In this document: in pieces, positions 1-11,172 of the stretch | How the letters are laid out: the number at the start of each line of letters is the position of its first letter | How positions within the stretch are numbered: the first letter of the stretch is position 1 | DNA from: Larimichthys crocea | Lineage: Eukaryota; Chordata; Actinopteri; Sciaenidae | Direction of reading: 5' to 3' | Assembly: GCF_000972845.2 (NCBI RefSeq) | Contig: NC_040032.1 | Location: 595,583 to 659,582 of the forward strand | Length of the DNA stretch: 64,000 bases | The notes under the pieces: generated by a model | What the model was told of the DNA's origin: nothing | Database searches by the model: none | What the model saw: only the letters and a program-made list of their open reading frames with translations | Translations under genes and position numbers: made by a program

Positions 1-1696
1 CTGCTGCTCATGCTGCTGCCATCTGTGACCTGAGAGGAGCACAGGTAGAGGTCCTGACAAGAATACCTGCATGACTAGTGAGGTGTTTGAGGTGTATGTT
101 TGTATGTGTTTGATTATGTGGTTAAAAAAAGGAAAAACAATATTCACCAAGGTTATAATCTTCCTTGCAGTTGTATCTAATCTTATCCCTTCATGTTGTT
201 GCCATTAAAACAAAAATATCCCCACTGCTGCAGGCATACACATCTGTCGACATAGAGGGGCTTTACACACTTGGGACAGCTGTGGTGGATTATCGTGGTG
301 TTCGTGTTATCGCTCAGACAATTGTTCCTGGGATACTGGAGAAAAATCAGGAGCAGAGTGTAGTATATGGCTCTAATGACTATGGACAAACAGTTTTCAC
401 ACACCCCAGGTAACACAAAAAAATCAACACATACACAGGTATTTACATTTCTAACATATCAGGCCACTTTTAATTTTCTCAACATCATTTCAGATTTTTG
501 GAGCTTCTGGATAAAACAAGTAAACCACTAAGAATCCAGCGTCACCAGGTGCTCGACCACAGGAACAGCCCAGTGGAGCTTTGCTCTGGCATAGAGACCA
601 AAGGCATCCTGGGTAACGATGGAAGACCCTACATCTTGGACCTTCTCCGGACCTTCCCCCCTGACCTTAACCACCAGTTCATAGAGACAGCAGAGAGCAG
701 CGAGGTGCCAAAAGAGTGTCAGAGCTTTGGTTACCCGAGGCAACATCATCACAGCCTTGCCAGCCTGAGACCAGAGCTGATAGAGGCCTTTGTCCAGCAC
801 AGGTGAGGAAGAGGAGCTGTGGAACCACTTCCATGACATGAATGCAGCTACCATTTATTTTCCTGTTAAACCAGCAGGATGAACTGAGGTTTGGAAATGA
901 TCATTGCTATTATCTTGTGTTTCCTGTTACAGGTATGAACTTTATGTCAAGCTGGTGTCCCAGGGACTCATCCAACTGGAAGAACAGGAAAAATCCATGA
1001 GAACTGGAGATGCAGCCACAGATGGTGCTGACATGGGTGAATAAGCTGAATAAAATGAAATGATAAAGAGAAATTAGGCTCAGAAACACAGAGCGAGAAG
1101 GTACAAATCATACAAACAAATGATGTACAGTAATAATTCATTCCTGGAGTGTTCACATCACATCTTCAAAGCTGAGGTTAGAAATTTAGTCTTAGTATTG
1201 GAATGTAATGTATATTTACTCATCTACTGTGCTAAAGTACAGTTTTCTGTTACATTAATATAAGATAGAGTTTAATGATCCTATGCCAGGGAAATTCACT
1301 TGTCACAGCAGCTCATATACACAAGGATGATAAGAAATATGAAAAAGAAATATATTATAATATTAATTACTGCATACTATTTAATTTTCAAATAAGGATT
1401 TTACATATTAACTGAGTTCTTAAAATGAGATATATTTTTTAAAGATTAAACTACCCAACTGTGCAGAAAAGGTCATTCAAATTTCACCGCCTCAACTGAC
1501 TAAATAGAACTGATATTCTAACTGATATTCTAAATAGAACTGACTGCTATTTTAATTAATTACGTTAATTTGTATTTTACTTTTGTAGAACTTCAGAGAA
1601 GAAATGTGATTATTAAGGCTTGTAAGGCTGCTGGATCAGTGTGTGACTCTGGCTTTGACATCTGCTTCAATCCTGATGTTTGCTCTCCAGGTACTG

Positions 1697-1757
<61 letters not shown>

Positions 1758-2739
1758 TTAAATCAGACAAAGATTGAAGTGTGTGTCTCTGCTGCAGGTG
1801 TTCGTTTCTCCTCTGAGTGTGTCGAGAAGATTCAGATGCAAAGACAGTTGTTATGGGACGCGGCTGCTTTTCTACTGTCCAAACAGATTCCAGCAGTGGT
1901 GAGTCATGTCATGTCATGTCATGTCATGTCATGTCATGTCTTGAACAATAATGTTCAAGTCTATAGTGTGCATTCAATTTAAGATGACATCTACATGCTA
2001 CTACTGCGTGTGTGTTTGTGTGTATGGTAGCTGAGGGACTGCCTTGAACACGCAGCTGTGCCAATGGATGGAGCCACCCTGACTGCAGCTCTACATCAGC
2101 GGGGTGTGAATGTGCGCTATCTGGGCACCTTACTGAGGAAGCTGGACAAGATGGAGGAGAGAGGGAGACTCAGCCACATACAGGTACTTACCACGGCTAA
2201 TATTAACCATAAAACATGGATGTAGAGTCATCATAGCTGCTTGCAGCAAGCTTTTGAGGTTATTTTTATACTGATAAAATTTTGCTGAAGTGTTCTTCAT
2301 CAATTGACTTATCAAATGTTCCTTCACAGAGAATCTCTATCAGTGAGGTTATCATTAGAAGTGCAAAACACATCTTCAGGACCTATCTGCAGGTGAGGTG
2401 TTTCAATAATGTTGTCAAGTAAAATTTTAAAATGTATTATGGTAATTAAGCATTAACTTTCTAATATCAGCTTTTATCTGATTTTGTCTCAGGATGTGGA
2501 ACCTGCAGCATATTCCGCTGCTGTCAGTCACTTCCTAAACTGCCTCCTGAGTTCCTCCTCCTGTCTCCCAGACTCCTGCTCAGATGAGCTACTCTTTCGC
2601 CGCAGGAGTCGACGTCGACGGAGCCACGGGAGTCGAGTCTCCTTGTTGACGGATAGTGCATGGGCTAGACTGACCCCCTGTGAGCTGTGGGTCAGGATCA
2701 GGGCTGAGGCTGGAGATTATTATCACTACACAATAGACT

Positions 2740-2779
<40 letters not shown>

Positions 2780-4024
2780 TGTGTGAGTATGGTTGTGCAA
2801 CAGGATTTTACACTGATTTGACACTCTTTGTGTTCAGCGAAAGTATAGATGAAGAAATAGAAAAGCATGGCCTTCAGAAGATCTCCCTGCTGAGAGAGAT
2901 TGCCATCAAGACAGGTATTCAGGTCAGACATCTATAATGCTTCTCTTCATCATATATTAAATTAATTTCTGTATGTTTATCTTGAGGCTACACAAGAAAA
3001 TGAAACCATTGATATCATTACAAATCATATCTGGAGCTGCAATAAAGGGTTTTCTACTACCTTAGATCCTGCTTCATTTGAGTAGGCAGGGCATTTTTTT
3101 GGTTCAACTGTTACTCTAAGCAGCAAGTTCTATATTCAGGGCTGCCAGTGCAAAGTTATCTAGTGCAGATTACAAATTCAGCTCTTCCTCTTTCACACCT
3201 CCTTCCTTTAACCTGCAGGTGCAGCTGAGGGAGTATGTGTTCGAGTCTCGACACAGGCCGGCGTTCAGTGAAGAAGATGTTGTCAACATGTTCCCTGTTG
3301 TCAAACACCTCAAACCTACAGGAACAGATGCCACGCGACTGGTGCAACATGCACAGGTGGCAGTACAGCAGGGTGAGGAACATAGACACACATACAAATC
3401 AAATCGAATCAAGTTTTATTTGTATAGCCCAAAGTTACAAAGTACATTTTCCTCTGAGGGCTTTACAATCTGTACAGGGAGTGACACCCTCTGTCCTTAG
3501 CCCCTCGGTTCGAGTGAGGAAAAACTTGCCCACAAAAACCCTTTAACAGGGAAAAAATGTGGAAGAAACCTCAGGAAGAGCCACAGAGGAGGGATCCCTC
3601 TCCCAGGACGGACAGACGTGCAATGGATGTCACGTGTACAGAACAAATCAACACAAACATATTGTACAATTACAATGACTGATAAAATGACAATGAATTA
3701 CAATGAATGATAAAATGACAATGAATTACAATGAATGATAAAATGATTACAGTAGCAGTGGAAACTGTGATAGAGATAGAGAGACACAGATACACAGCAG
3801 CAGCAAATCATAGCCTAATTATAAACTGTAATGGAGATATGGTAACAATAATGACAGTAGTAATATATGTAGTGGAGGTCATGCAGGACCACAGCAGCAG
3901 CCACGATCCATGAGAACCTGCTGGACGACAGAGCACAGAAACTCTGGGGAAGAAGTTTAGTTAGTAACATGCATTAATGAGACATGTAAGTTTACAGATG
4001 GTGGTGGTAATGGTGATGGAGGGA

Positions 4025-4069
<45 letters not shown>

Positions 4070-7000
4070 AGAGAGAGAGTTTTCAGTAAAGCCCTAACTA
4101 TAAGCTCTATGAAAAAGGAAAGTCTTAAGTCTACTCTTAAAGGTGTTGACCGTGTCTGCCTCCTGAACTCTGGCTCCCAATCTACTTTTGGAGACTATAG
4201 GAACCACAAGGAACCCAGCATCCTGAGAGCGCAGTGTTCTAGAGGGGTAGTAAGGTACTATGAGCTCTTTTAGATATGATGGTGCCTGACCATGAAGAGC
4301 TTTGTAAGTAAGGAGAAGAATTTTAAATTCTATTCTAGATTTAACAGGTAGCCAATGCAAGGAAGCCAAAATGGGAGAGATGTGATCTCTGATCTTGGTT
4401 CCTGTCAGAACACGTGCAGCAGCATTCTGAATTAACTGCAAAGTCCTAAGAGACTTATTGGAGCAGCCTGATAACAAAGAGTTACAATAGTCCAGCCTTG
4501 AAGTAACAAATGCGTGGACTAGTTTTTCTGCATCCGCCTGAGAGACAATGCGTCTGATTTTAGCGATGTTACGTAAGTGGAAGAATGCAGTCCTCGAAAT
4601 TTGTTTTATGTGGACGTTAAAGGACAAATCCTGATCAAAAACAACTCCAAGATTCTTTACAGTGGAGCTGGAGGCCAGGGTGATCCCATCTAAAGTAACT
4701 AAGTCTCTAGAAAGAGAGTTTCTGAGGTGTTTGGGTCCAATTACAAGAACTTCAGTTTTGTCTGAATTTAACATCAAAAAATTGTAGGTCATCCAACTTT
4801 TTATATCCTTAAGGCATGCTTGGAGTTTAGTTAACTGATTGGTTGCATCAGGCTTGATCGATAAATATAATTGGGTGTCGTCAGCATAACAATGAAAATT
4901 GATAGAGTGATTCCTAATAATGTTCCCTAAAGGAAGCATATATAAACTGAATAGAAGTGGTCCAAGTACAGAACCTTGTGGGACTCCATGACAAACTTTG
5001 GTCTGCATGGAGGATTCATCATTGACGTGAACAAACTGAGATCGATCTAAAAAATACGATTTAAACCAGCTTAGGGCGGTTCCTTTGATGCCAATTTGAT
5101 GTTCCAGTCTCTGTAAAAGAATTTGATGGTCAATGGTGTCAAATGCAGCACTAAGATCTAACAGGACAAGTACAGAGATGAGTCCTTTGTCTGATGCCAT
5201 TAGGAGGTCATTTGTAACTTTGACTAATGCGGTCTCTGTGCTATGATGCACTCTAAATCCTGACTGAAAATCCTCAAATAGACTATTGTTATGGAGAAAG
5301 TCACACAGCTGATTAGCTATAGCTTTCTCAAGTATCTTAGACGGAAAGGGAAGGTTTGATATCGGTCTGTAGTTGGCTAAGACCTCTTGGTCTAGAGTGG
5401 GCTTTTTAAGAAGAGGTTTAATTACAGCTACCTTAAAGGACTATGGTACATATCCCGATAATAAAGACAGAATAATCGTATCCAATAAAGAATGGCTAAC
5501 TAGAGGTAAAACATCCTTAAACAGCCTGGTTGGGATGGGGTCTAAGAGACAGGTTGACGGCTTAGCTGCAGAAATGATTAAAGTTATTTGATGAAGGTCG
5601 ATGGGAGAAAAACAGTCTAAACATGTATCAGGTTTTACAGCTGTTTCCAAACTTGCTGTATCAGAATGCAGATCAATGCCTGTTGAGGGCAAGAGGTGAT
5701 GGATTTTGTCTCTAATAGCTATAATCCTATCATTAAAGAAGCTCATGAAGTAATTACTAGTTAGACCTAAAGGAATAGATGGTTCAGTAGAGCTGTGATT
5801 CTCTGTTAGCCTGGCTACAGTGCTGAAGAGAAACCTGGGGTTGTTCTTATTCTCCTCAATTAATGAAGAGTAGTAGGCTGCTCTGGCATTACGGAGAGCC
5901 TTCCTGTATATTTTAAGATTATCTTGCCAGACTAAACAAGATTCTTCCAGTTTAGTGGCACGCCATTTGCGTTCAGATTTACGTGCCTCATGCTTTAAGT
6001 TACGAGTCTGCTGGCTATACCATGTGGCTCTTCCTGAGGTTTCTTCCACATTTTCTCCCTGTTAAAGGGTTTTTGTGGGCAAGTTTTTCCTCACTCGAAC
6101 CGAGGGTCTAAGGACAGAGGGTGTCACTCCCTGTACAGATTGTAAAGCCCTCAGAGGCAAATGTACTTTGTGACTTTAGGCTATACAAATAAAATTGATT
6201 TGATTTGATTTGATTTAACCTCCTATGTTTAATTATCTTCTTTTTCAGAGGTGCAATAGAGTCTAGAGTTGTCTGTAATGAGCCTGTAGTACTATCAACA
6301 AGATGATCTATTTGTGATGGGAACAAACAAAATGCAGGATTATTTTTAGATTTAGGCTAGGATTGATGCTAGGATTAGTGGCTCCGCTTGGGTGCTTAAT
6401 GTGACTGAGCATTATCTCAAGGCTCAATTGGGAAGTATCTGTCCTTCTGATGCTGTTGAGCAAGGCATTATATCCTTACTAGCTACCAGTGTTGTAGTAC
6501 TTGACATCGGTCTTGGTCTAGAGACCAGTCTCAAGACCACTTTTTAAAGGCCTTGGTCTTGTCTCGGAATGGGCTGCATTTTTACTCTGTCTTGTTTCAG
6601 TCTCAGACAAAGAGGGCTCTGGATCTTAGTTCAAGACCAGTTAAGACCACAACTGTGGGATGTCACATAATTGCCTGTGCATTGTTTGATTTCTTTGTCA
6701 ACTGTCTGGGAGGAGACATCAACCAAATCTACTGGAATCAAATTTGGTTTTCTACACGACAAAGAATTCATCTATAGAACAGCGTCTAAAAGAACACTTA
6801 AAGAGGTGACTCAATGTAACAACCATACTTAAACCAAAGAGTTTTCATGGTTATTAGCTACCTAAGTATCCTCTATACTGTCTAGTCTTGGTCTTGACTT
6901 GGTCTCAACTCCCCAAAGTCTTGTCTCAGTTGTGATACACTCTCTTGGTCTTGACTTGGCCTTGGTTTAGTTGGTCTTGATTACAACACTGCCAGCTATA

Positions 7001-9483
7001 CAGTCCACTAATCAGATGATCCGGCTCCTCCAGTCTGCATGATGAAGTGTCCTTGAGCAAGATACTGAACCCCAAATTGCTCCAGATGCTGCGTCATCAG
7101 TGTGTGAATGTGTATGAATGGTTAGCTCTTCAAACTGATGAGCAGTTGGAGCTATATAGGTACAGTCCATTTACCATTTACCGTGTGAGTATTGTATGTA
7201 TAGAGATACACTTAAAAATGTGATCCTATCCTTTATGTTAGATTATAAATACACTGAGATTAGATTATAAACCAGAGAGTCATTCAAATGGACCCTTGCA
7301 CACAGTAAACATGACTCTATCTGAAGGCACCATAATATCACATGAACTACCCATTCTGTCATTCTGTGCCCTGACCTGGATTCAGATGAAGAGCAAATGT
7401 TATTAATTTCTGTACAGTCAAGGCTCATCAGCAGTGTTTTGTGTTTGCTTTCAGGGCTTCTCAAAGAGGGTCATGAATTGATTAGCCAGGCCTTGACTCT
7501 ATTCAGCAGCGTATGCGGGGTCCTGCATGAGGATGTGTGCATGTGCCTGCGTCTCCTGGGACGGCTCAGCTACATCTTGGGGGAATTTGCGGATGTAAAT
7601 ATGCATTATGATTCATTTCTACCCATGACCTTTTACCTAGCCTGGTCCCAGACTGAATCATCACCCACATCTCTGGTTTTATTAAGTGATATATCACACA
7701 CTCCTGCATTATGATATTAACAAACATAAAGATTTGTGAGCTCTCATAAAGTTTTGTCTCCCTTGTTTCCACACACCTCACAGGCCCTCAGCCACCAGGA
7801 GAAAGCTGTTCTGAGTAGTGAGAGAGTGCAAGGTATAGACCATCCACAGACCATACAAGACTATGTGAGTTCCTTTACCTTCTCATCGATCCACATAAGT
7901 TAACTTAACTCTATCATTGTAATATTTCACATTATCCTTTTTGTCATTCAGACTCATCTGGCCCTGTACTGCTTTGCTGGAGGCCGACTCTCAACTTCCC
8001 TACAGCTGCTATATCGCGCTCGGTATCTCACCCTGCTTGTGATTGGAGACGACCATCCACAAGTTGCACTGCTGGACGTAAGTGAGACTTCACTGCAACC
8101 TGTGCATACATTAATCTATCTGTTTAGAGCTACTTGAAAGGTATTTTATATACAATTTATTTTTAAACAGTGCATTATGATATTTTAACATTTGGTGAGT
8201 TTAGAAAGACAGAATAATCCAAAATAACGACAATGAGCATTTTAAGATTAGTAGATGTTCAGGACGACATGTGAAATAAAAATGTAAGGTAAAGGATGTA
8301 ACGAAAAGGAGCTGGGAACCCTGACATCTAAAAAAGTTACTTTATAGGCTGTCGTCATCTGTGAACTTTCAGGCAGGACTTCTACATATTACCACTTTAT
8401 TTGTGCTACAAGGTCTTATTACATCTCATGTGTGTTGGAAATCATCTGTTAATGTCCTGTTGTGTTATTATTATTATTAGAGTATGCTGGGTCTAGTGCT
8501 TCATGGACTAATGGAGTATGAGCTTTCCCAGAAGTTCCTGCAGAATGGCTTAATTTTAACCTCAAAATACCACGGTGCCATGTCCCTGAAGCATGCACAC
8601 AGGTAAGACTCCTGCTCTGTAATGAAACAGCCAGAAAGACAAAAACACAGACAGCAACACATTATAAGTACAACTTGAGAAAACAAAATTGTTCTTAACC
8701 TCTCTGCCTCTCCATGTCTATCTTTCGTGTAGTCATCATCTGCTCGCCACAGTGTATGAGAGTAAAGGAGAGTTCCGATCAGCTCTGAAGCATGAGAAAG
8801 AGGCTTATTCACTATACAAGAGCCAGGTATGCTTTGAAATTCTGGACTCCCATGTTTGCTGGTACTTTGTTTGTGCTATAAACTCACAGTTTCAACTGAG
8901 AGACTTCTTTGTTGCACACGTGAAGGTTGGTGAGGACCATGACAGCACAAAGGAAAGCTCAGATTACCTGAAGAGTCTCACTCAGCAGGCTGTGATCCTC
9001 CAGAAAGCCATTAACCAGCTCTACAGTAACACACACAGTGCCTGTATTCCTCCTCCAAAGGTTTGTAGAGCTTTGTTAATACATGTATAATACCTGAAAG
9101 TATTTCTGGTTGTTTGATACTTTATCTTGCCCGTGCTTCTCTCCAGTTTTCAACACCGAGTCTTCCTGCAATTCTTCAGCAGCTCAACCTCGTGTGTGGA
9201 ATCATTCTCATTCCCCTGAGGTGAACGTTGACACAGTCCAAGTTATGAAGTCATAAATAACTGCTAATGTGGTGGTTGTAATGCTCATCTCACCTAGTGA
9301 CTATTCTGATGAAGGGTGGATGATGATTTCCTCACACATACTGTACGTATTATTATGTCTTCTCTCTCTAGTGCAAAAGAAATCGCAGACTTGAGGACTG
9401 AGTTGAAAGAAAGGGTTCAAATGGAAGAAATGGAGAAAAGACTTAAGAACTTCAGTCAACAGAAAACAACACTGGATGATTAA
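1..9483 (+). CDS. cluh: Clustered mitochondria protein homolog (CLUH), 3' part, 19 exons
   Basis: CLUH is a cytosolic RNA-binding protein that controls mRNAs for mitochondrial proteins and mitochondrial distribution. The gene enters from the left edge. Exons read in phase: 1-44, 234-409, 494-802, 933-1036, 1589-1690, 1798-1898, 2031-2183, 2330-2392, 2493-2740, 2838-2922, 3219-3372, 7455-7594, 7784-7864, 7952-8077, 8481-8602, 8733-8826, 8926-9060, 9147-9220, 9372-9483 (stop TAA). All introns are GT-AG and the parts give ~806 residues; human CLUH has 1309, so the N-terminal third is outside. Recognisable blocks are [20 protein letters not shown] and [19 protein letters not shown] (Clu domain), [18 protein letters not shown], then tetratricopeptide repeats ([60 protein letters not shown]). 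The protein is clearly diverged from mammalian CLUH: a very short linker after the Clu block, an Arg/Ser-rich insert in exon 9 and a short acidic/basic C-terminus. It may be one of two teleost CLUH copies; which one cannot be told here. Confidence 0.93.
1698..1756 (+). repeat. (CA)n microsatellite in a CLUH intron
   Basis: About 29 CA units start directly after the splice donor at 1691 and occupy most of this 107-bp intron. The acceptor is at 1797, so the repeat is a large share of the intron length. Confidence 0.95.
1904..1940 (+). repeat. (TCATG)n pentanucleotide repeat
   Basis: About seven perfect TCATG units begin six bases after the donor site of the CLUH exon ending at 1898. Confidence 0.9.
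2741..2784 (+). repeat. (TG)n microsatellite overlapping a splice donor
   Basis: The GT of the splice donor at 2741 is itself the first unit of a ~44-base TG run. The run is therefore part of the donor context of the CLUH exon 2493-2740. Confidence 0.9.
4020..4080 (+). repeat. (GA)n tract in the L2 3' UTR
   Basis: This pure GA run interrupted by AAGGA belongs to the LINE. The same CTCTCT tract recurs at the matching place in the L2 tails at 50908-50930 and 58913-59015. Confidence 0.9.
4094..5251 (-). pseudogene. L2 reverse transcriptase C-terminal half, open for 385 codons
   Basis: The catalytic YADD (in CYADDTQLY) and the upstream D of AAFDTIDH are both present. The reading frame stays open through the thumb and C-terminal region to a stop after FLFHRAYS. 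The N-terminal part of the enzyme lies in a different interval (6049-5441) and the endonuclease is missing, so this is not an active gene. Protein-level conservation suggests a fairly recent insertion. Confidence 0.85.
5441..6049 (-). pseudogene. L2 ORF2 segment between endonuclease and reverse transcriptase
   Basis: This 202-codon open stretch includes the motif [19 protein letters not shown] and ends at the RT entry ([13 protein letters not shown]). Its first codons are not L2 protein: they come from the nested L2 tail at 6023-6216. It belongs to the same element as 4094-5251. Confidence 0.8.
6023..6216 (+). mobile_element. Nested L2 3' tail in opposite orientation
   Basis: About 190 bases match the 3' terminal sequence seen at 51380-51570 and 59390-59583 (TCTTCCTGAGGTTTCTTCCA through CTATACAAATAAAAT, then GATTT repeats). 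It sits in + orientation inside the minus-strand L2, splitting that element's coding sequence between FPSQIDHL... and KSERKWRA. It is a severely 5'-truncated, later insertion. Confidence 0.85.
6487..6991. mobile_element. hAT-type non-autonomous element with CAGTGTTGTA termini
   Basis: The left end reads CAGTGTTGTAGTACTTG and the reverse complement of the right end reads CAGTGTTGTAATCAAG, so the outer ten bases are perfect inverted repeats. Flanks CTAGCTAC (left) and CCAGCTAT (right) match at 6 of 8 positions, like a worn 8-bp target duplication of the hAT superfamily. The 505-bp interior has no transposase and is rich in GGTCTTG repeats. Confidence 0.75.
7006..7175 (+). mobile_element. tRNA-derived SINE remnant
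   Basis: It contains a teleost SINE body: a decayed head (CCACTAATCAGATGATCC), CTCCAGTCTGCATGATGAAG, GTGTCCTTGAGCAAGATACT, GAACCCCAAATTGCTCC and the GTGTGTGAATGTGTATGAATG tail. The same family lies inverted at 19152-19365. It abuts the hAT-type element. Confidence 0.7.
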
Positions 9484-9700
9484 GGGGACATCTGTAAGAG
9501 AACATCTCTGTATTCAATCTGACTTGACAGTGGCAAATGACAACAGGTGCAGCTGTCTCTTTTTAGAAGAGAACTTTGTTCTGCTGTTGTCTGTGGAGGA
9601 CTGGCTGTATCTAATGCAGACCTACCTGCACCAATGATATAGCTCTTGTTGAAATATATGGGATCAATAAATGCTGGCTGTAACTTTGACAGCAAATATG
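9484..9700 (+). terminator. CLUH 3' UTR and poly(A) signal
   Basis: This is non-coding sequence after the CLUH stop. The first canonical AATAAA is at 9666-9671, about 185 bases downstream of the stop, so transcripts probably end near 9690. This is inferred from the hexamer only. Confidence 0.55.
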
Positions 9701-9751
9701 CAGAACTCTCTCATTTGTGTCAGAGAAATGCATAAAAACTACATAATGAAT

Positions 9752-10060
9752 GTGCAATGTGTAGGATTTAGTGGCATCTAGTGGTAAAGTTGCAGATTGC
9801 AACCAACTAAATACTGCCTGCTTCACCCTCCGTTTCCAACCATACAGGTTAAACTAAAGTGGCTGCAACTTGCAAAAAACAGAAAAGGTCCTATCTAGAG
9901 CCAACATTTGGTTTGTCAGTTCTGGGTTTGCAGAAACATGCTGGTTCAACATGGTGGACTCGTGTGGTTTGTCAGTTCTGGGTTTGCAGAAACATGCTGG
10001 TTCAACATGGCGGACTCTAGCCAATAGATTCCCTTAAATGTTATACACTGGACCTTTAAA
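9752..10060. mobile_element. MITE-like element with TGTGTAGGATTTAGTGG-type termini
   Basis: The left end (GCAATGTGTAGGATTTAGTG) resembles the reverse complement of the right end (CAGTGTATAACATTTAAGGG). The interior GTTGCAGATTGCAACCAACT and the right end CACTGGACCTTTAAA match a repeat I recognise from many teleost genomes. There is no coding capacity. Within it a 56-bp unit is duplicated in tandem (9910-9965 and 9966-10017). Confidence 0.65.
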
Positions 10061-10954
10061 TACAATGTACACTGCTGGGTGAAGGGACAAGCACAGTATT
10101 TCAGGCCTACTTCACCTGAGAAAAAGAAATATAGCAACAGTTTAATGATGTGCCACTGTATTGTACAAAAGGCCACCTGTAAAAAATGTATATGAGTTTA
10201 AAGTTAAAAAGTAAAAGAAACTCAACTGGCCCAAATCCTCTTGCAGTCCCCAGTGTGTCCACTGGGTTTCACACTTGTGCCACGTCTCAGAACATGATAC
10301 AGCCAATGAGTTGTCTCTATCTGAATATTAAAATAATCTTCATGGTTGTTTTGGATGTCCATTATAATTGATCCATGTTGTCAGTAATATAGTGACTGCT
10401 AAAAAACAATAAACGTCTGAGCAGCTTATCATTCTCTTAGAACAAATCAAATTAGTCGTATCTGAACCTCAACTGAAATGAGAGCATTACACTTTGAACT
10501 GGCCTTGTTATAGAGTTGGTCCACTGACACTAAATGAGTGACTGACTGTGAATTTAGTGAATTTCATTTTAGTTATCAGCCCTAATAACTGATATTTCGA
10601 TGTATTGCTTGCAACTGTTAACTAAAAATGTACCCATATAGTGTAAACTATTATATTTTCTGTTATACTTTACTGGAGTTGTGTCATTATTTACCATCTA
10701 TTGAGCGGCTGCATGATTTGTGTCTAGGTGCCATCATCCCTGGTCGGTCCTGCTACTGCTCATTTCACTGAGAAACTTGTTTACGATAAACCAAAATATT
10801 ATAATCCAAATTTGATTAAACATAACAATAAAAAATAACGGATATAACTTGTATTTATGGTGTGTTTTTGCTTTATTTAAACGATATATATATATATATA
10901 TATAGTAATAATATAATTTAAAATTTATATATATCATTTATAATAATTTATGCA
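10061..10954. other. CLUH-LIS1 intergenic sequence
   Basis: AT-rich sequence without a supported gene, with a short (AT)n run at 10886-10904. Composition switches abruptly to GC-rich at about 10950, where the LIS1 promoter begins. Confidence 0.6.
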
Positions 10955-11172
10955 CACGCTGCGCGCCCCCGCTCGTCTCAACGTGCGCGCGGCCGATATC
11001 CAATCGCGACCGTTAGCTGGGGCCGGGCGATTGCGGTGGTACCAAAGAGGAGGAAAAATCTGAGCGACCGTGCCGGGTGATGTGAAAAGTCACAATAGCA
11101 CATCAAAAGCAGGCTTTCCCATCGCATGCTCAGACCATACGAGGAGATATGAGAATTAACTTTTGTCAGAGG
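10955..11172 (+). promoter_or_regulatory. pafah1b1: LIS1 CpG promoter and non-coding exon 1
   Basis: A sudden CpG-rich block (GCGCGCCCCCGCTCG, CGTGCGCGCGGCCG) with a CCAAT box at 11000-11004 leads to a strong splice donor, GTAAGT, at 11173. The next in-register acceptor with a plausible 5' UTR is at 18678. This fits the known non-coding first exon of PAFAH1B1. The transcription start is not marked by a TATA box and is inferred to lie between about 11000 and 11100. Confidence 0.65.

Larger units (their letters stand above)
3395..6340 (-). mobile_element. L2-type LINE, 5'-truncated, antisense in a CLUH intron
   Basis: This non-LTR retrotransposon lies opposite to CLUH. Its 3' end is at the low coordinate: a GATTT-type tail at 3395-3410, then a 3' UTR with a (GA)n tract. 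Two long reverse-transcriptase stretches remain open, 5251-4094 (385 codons) and 6049-5441 (202 codons), with a break between them. The first has the RT signatures [25 protein letters not shown] and YADDTQLYL, and ends in the L2-typical C-terminus ([20 protein letters not shown]). Sequence near 6330-6230 still encodes the region upstream of RT ([10 protein letters not shown]), but no endonuclease precedes it, so the copy is 5'-truncated. Compared with the fragment at 27.1 kb it lacks about 15 residues before the final block (LGAR is followed directly by VQEADTV). Confidence 0.9.
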
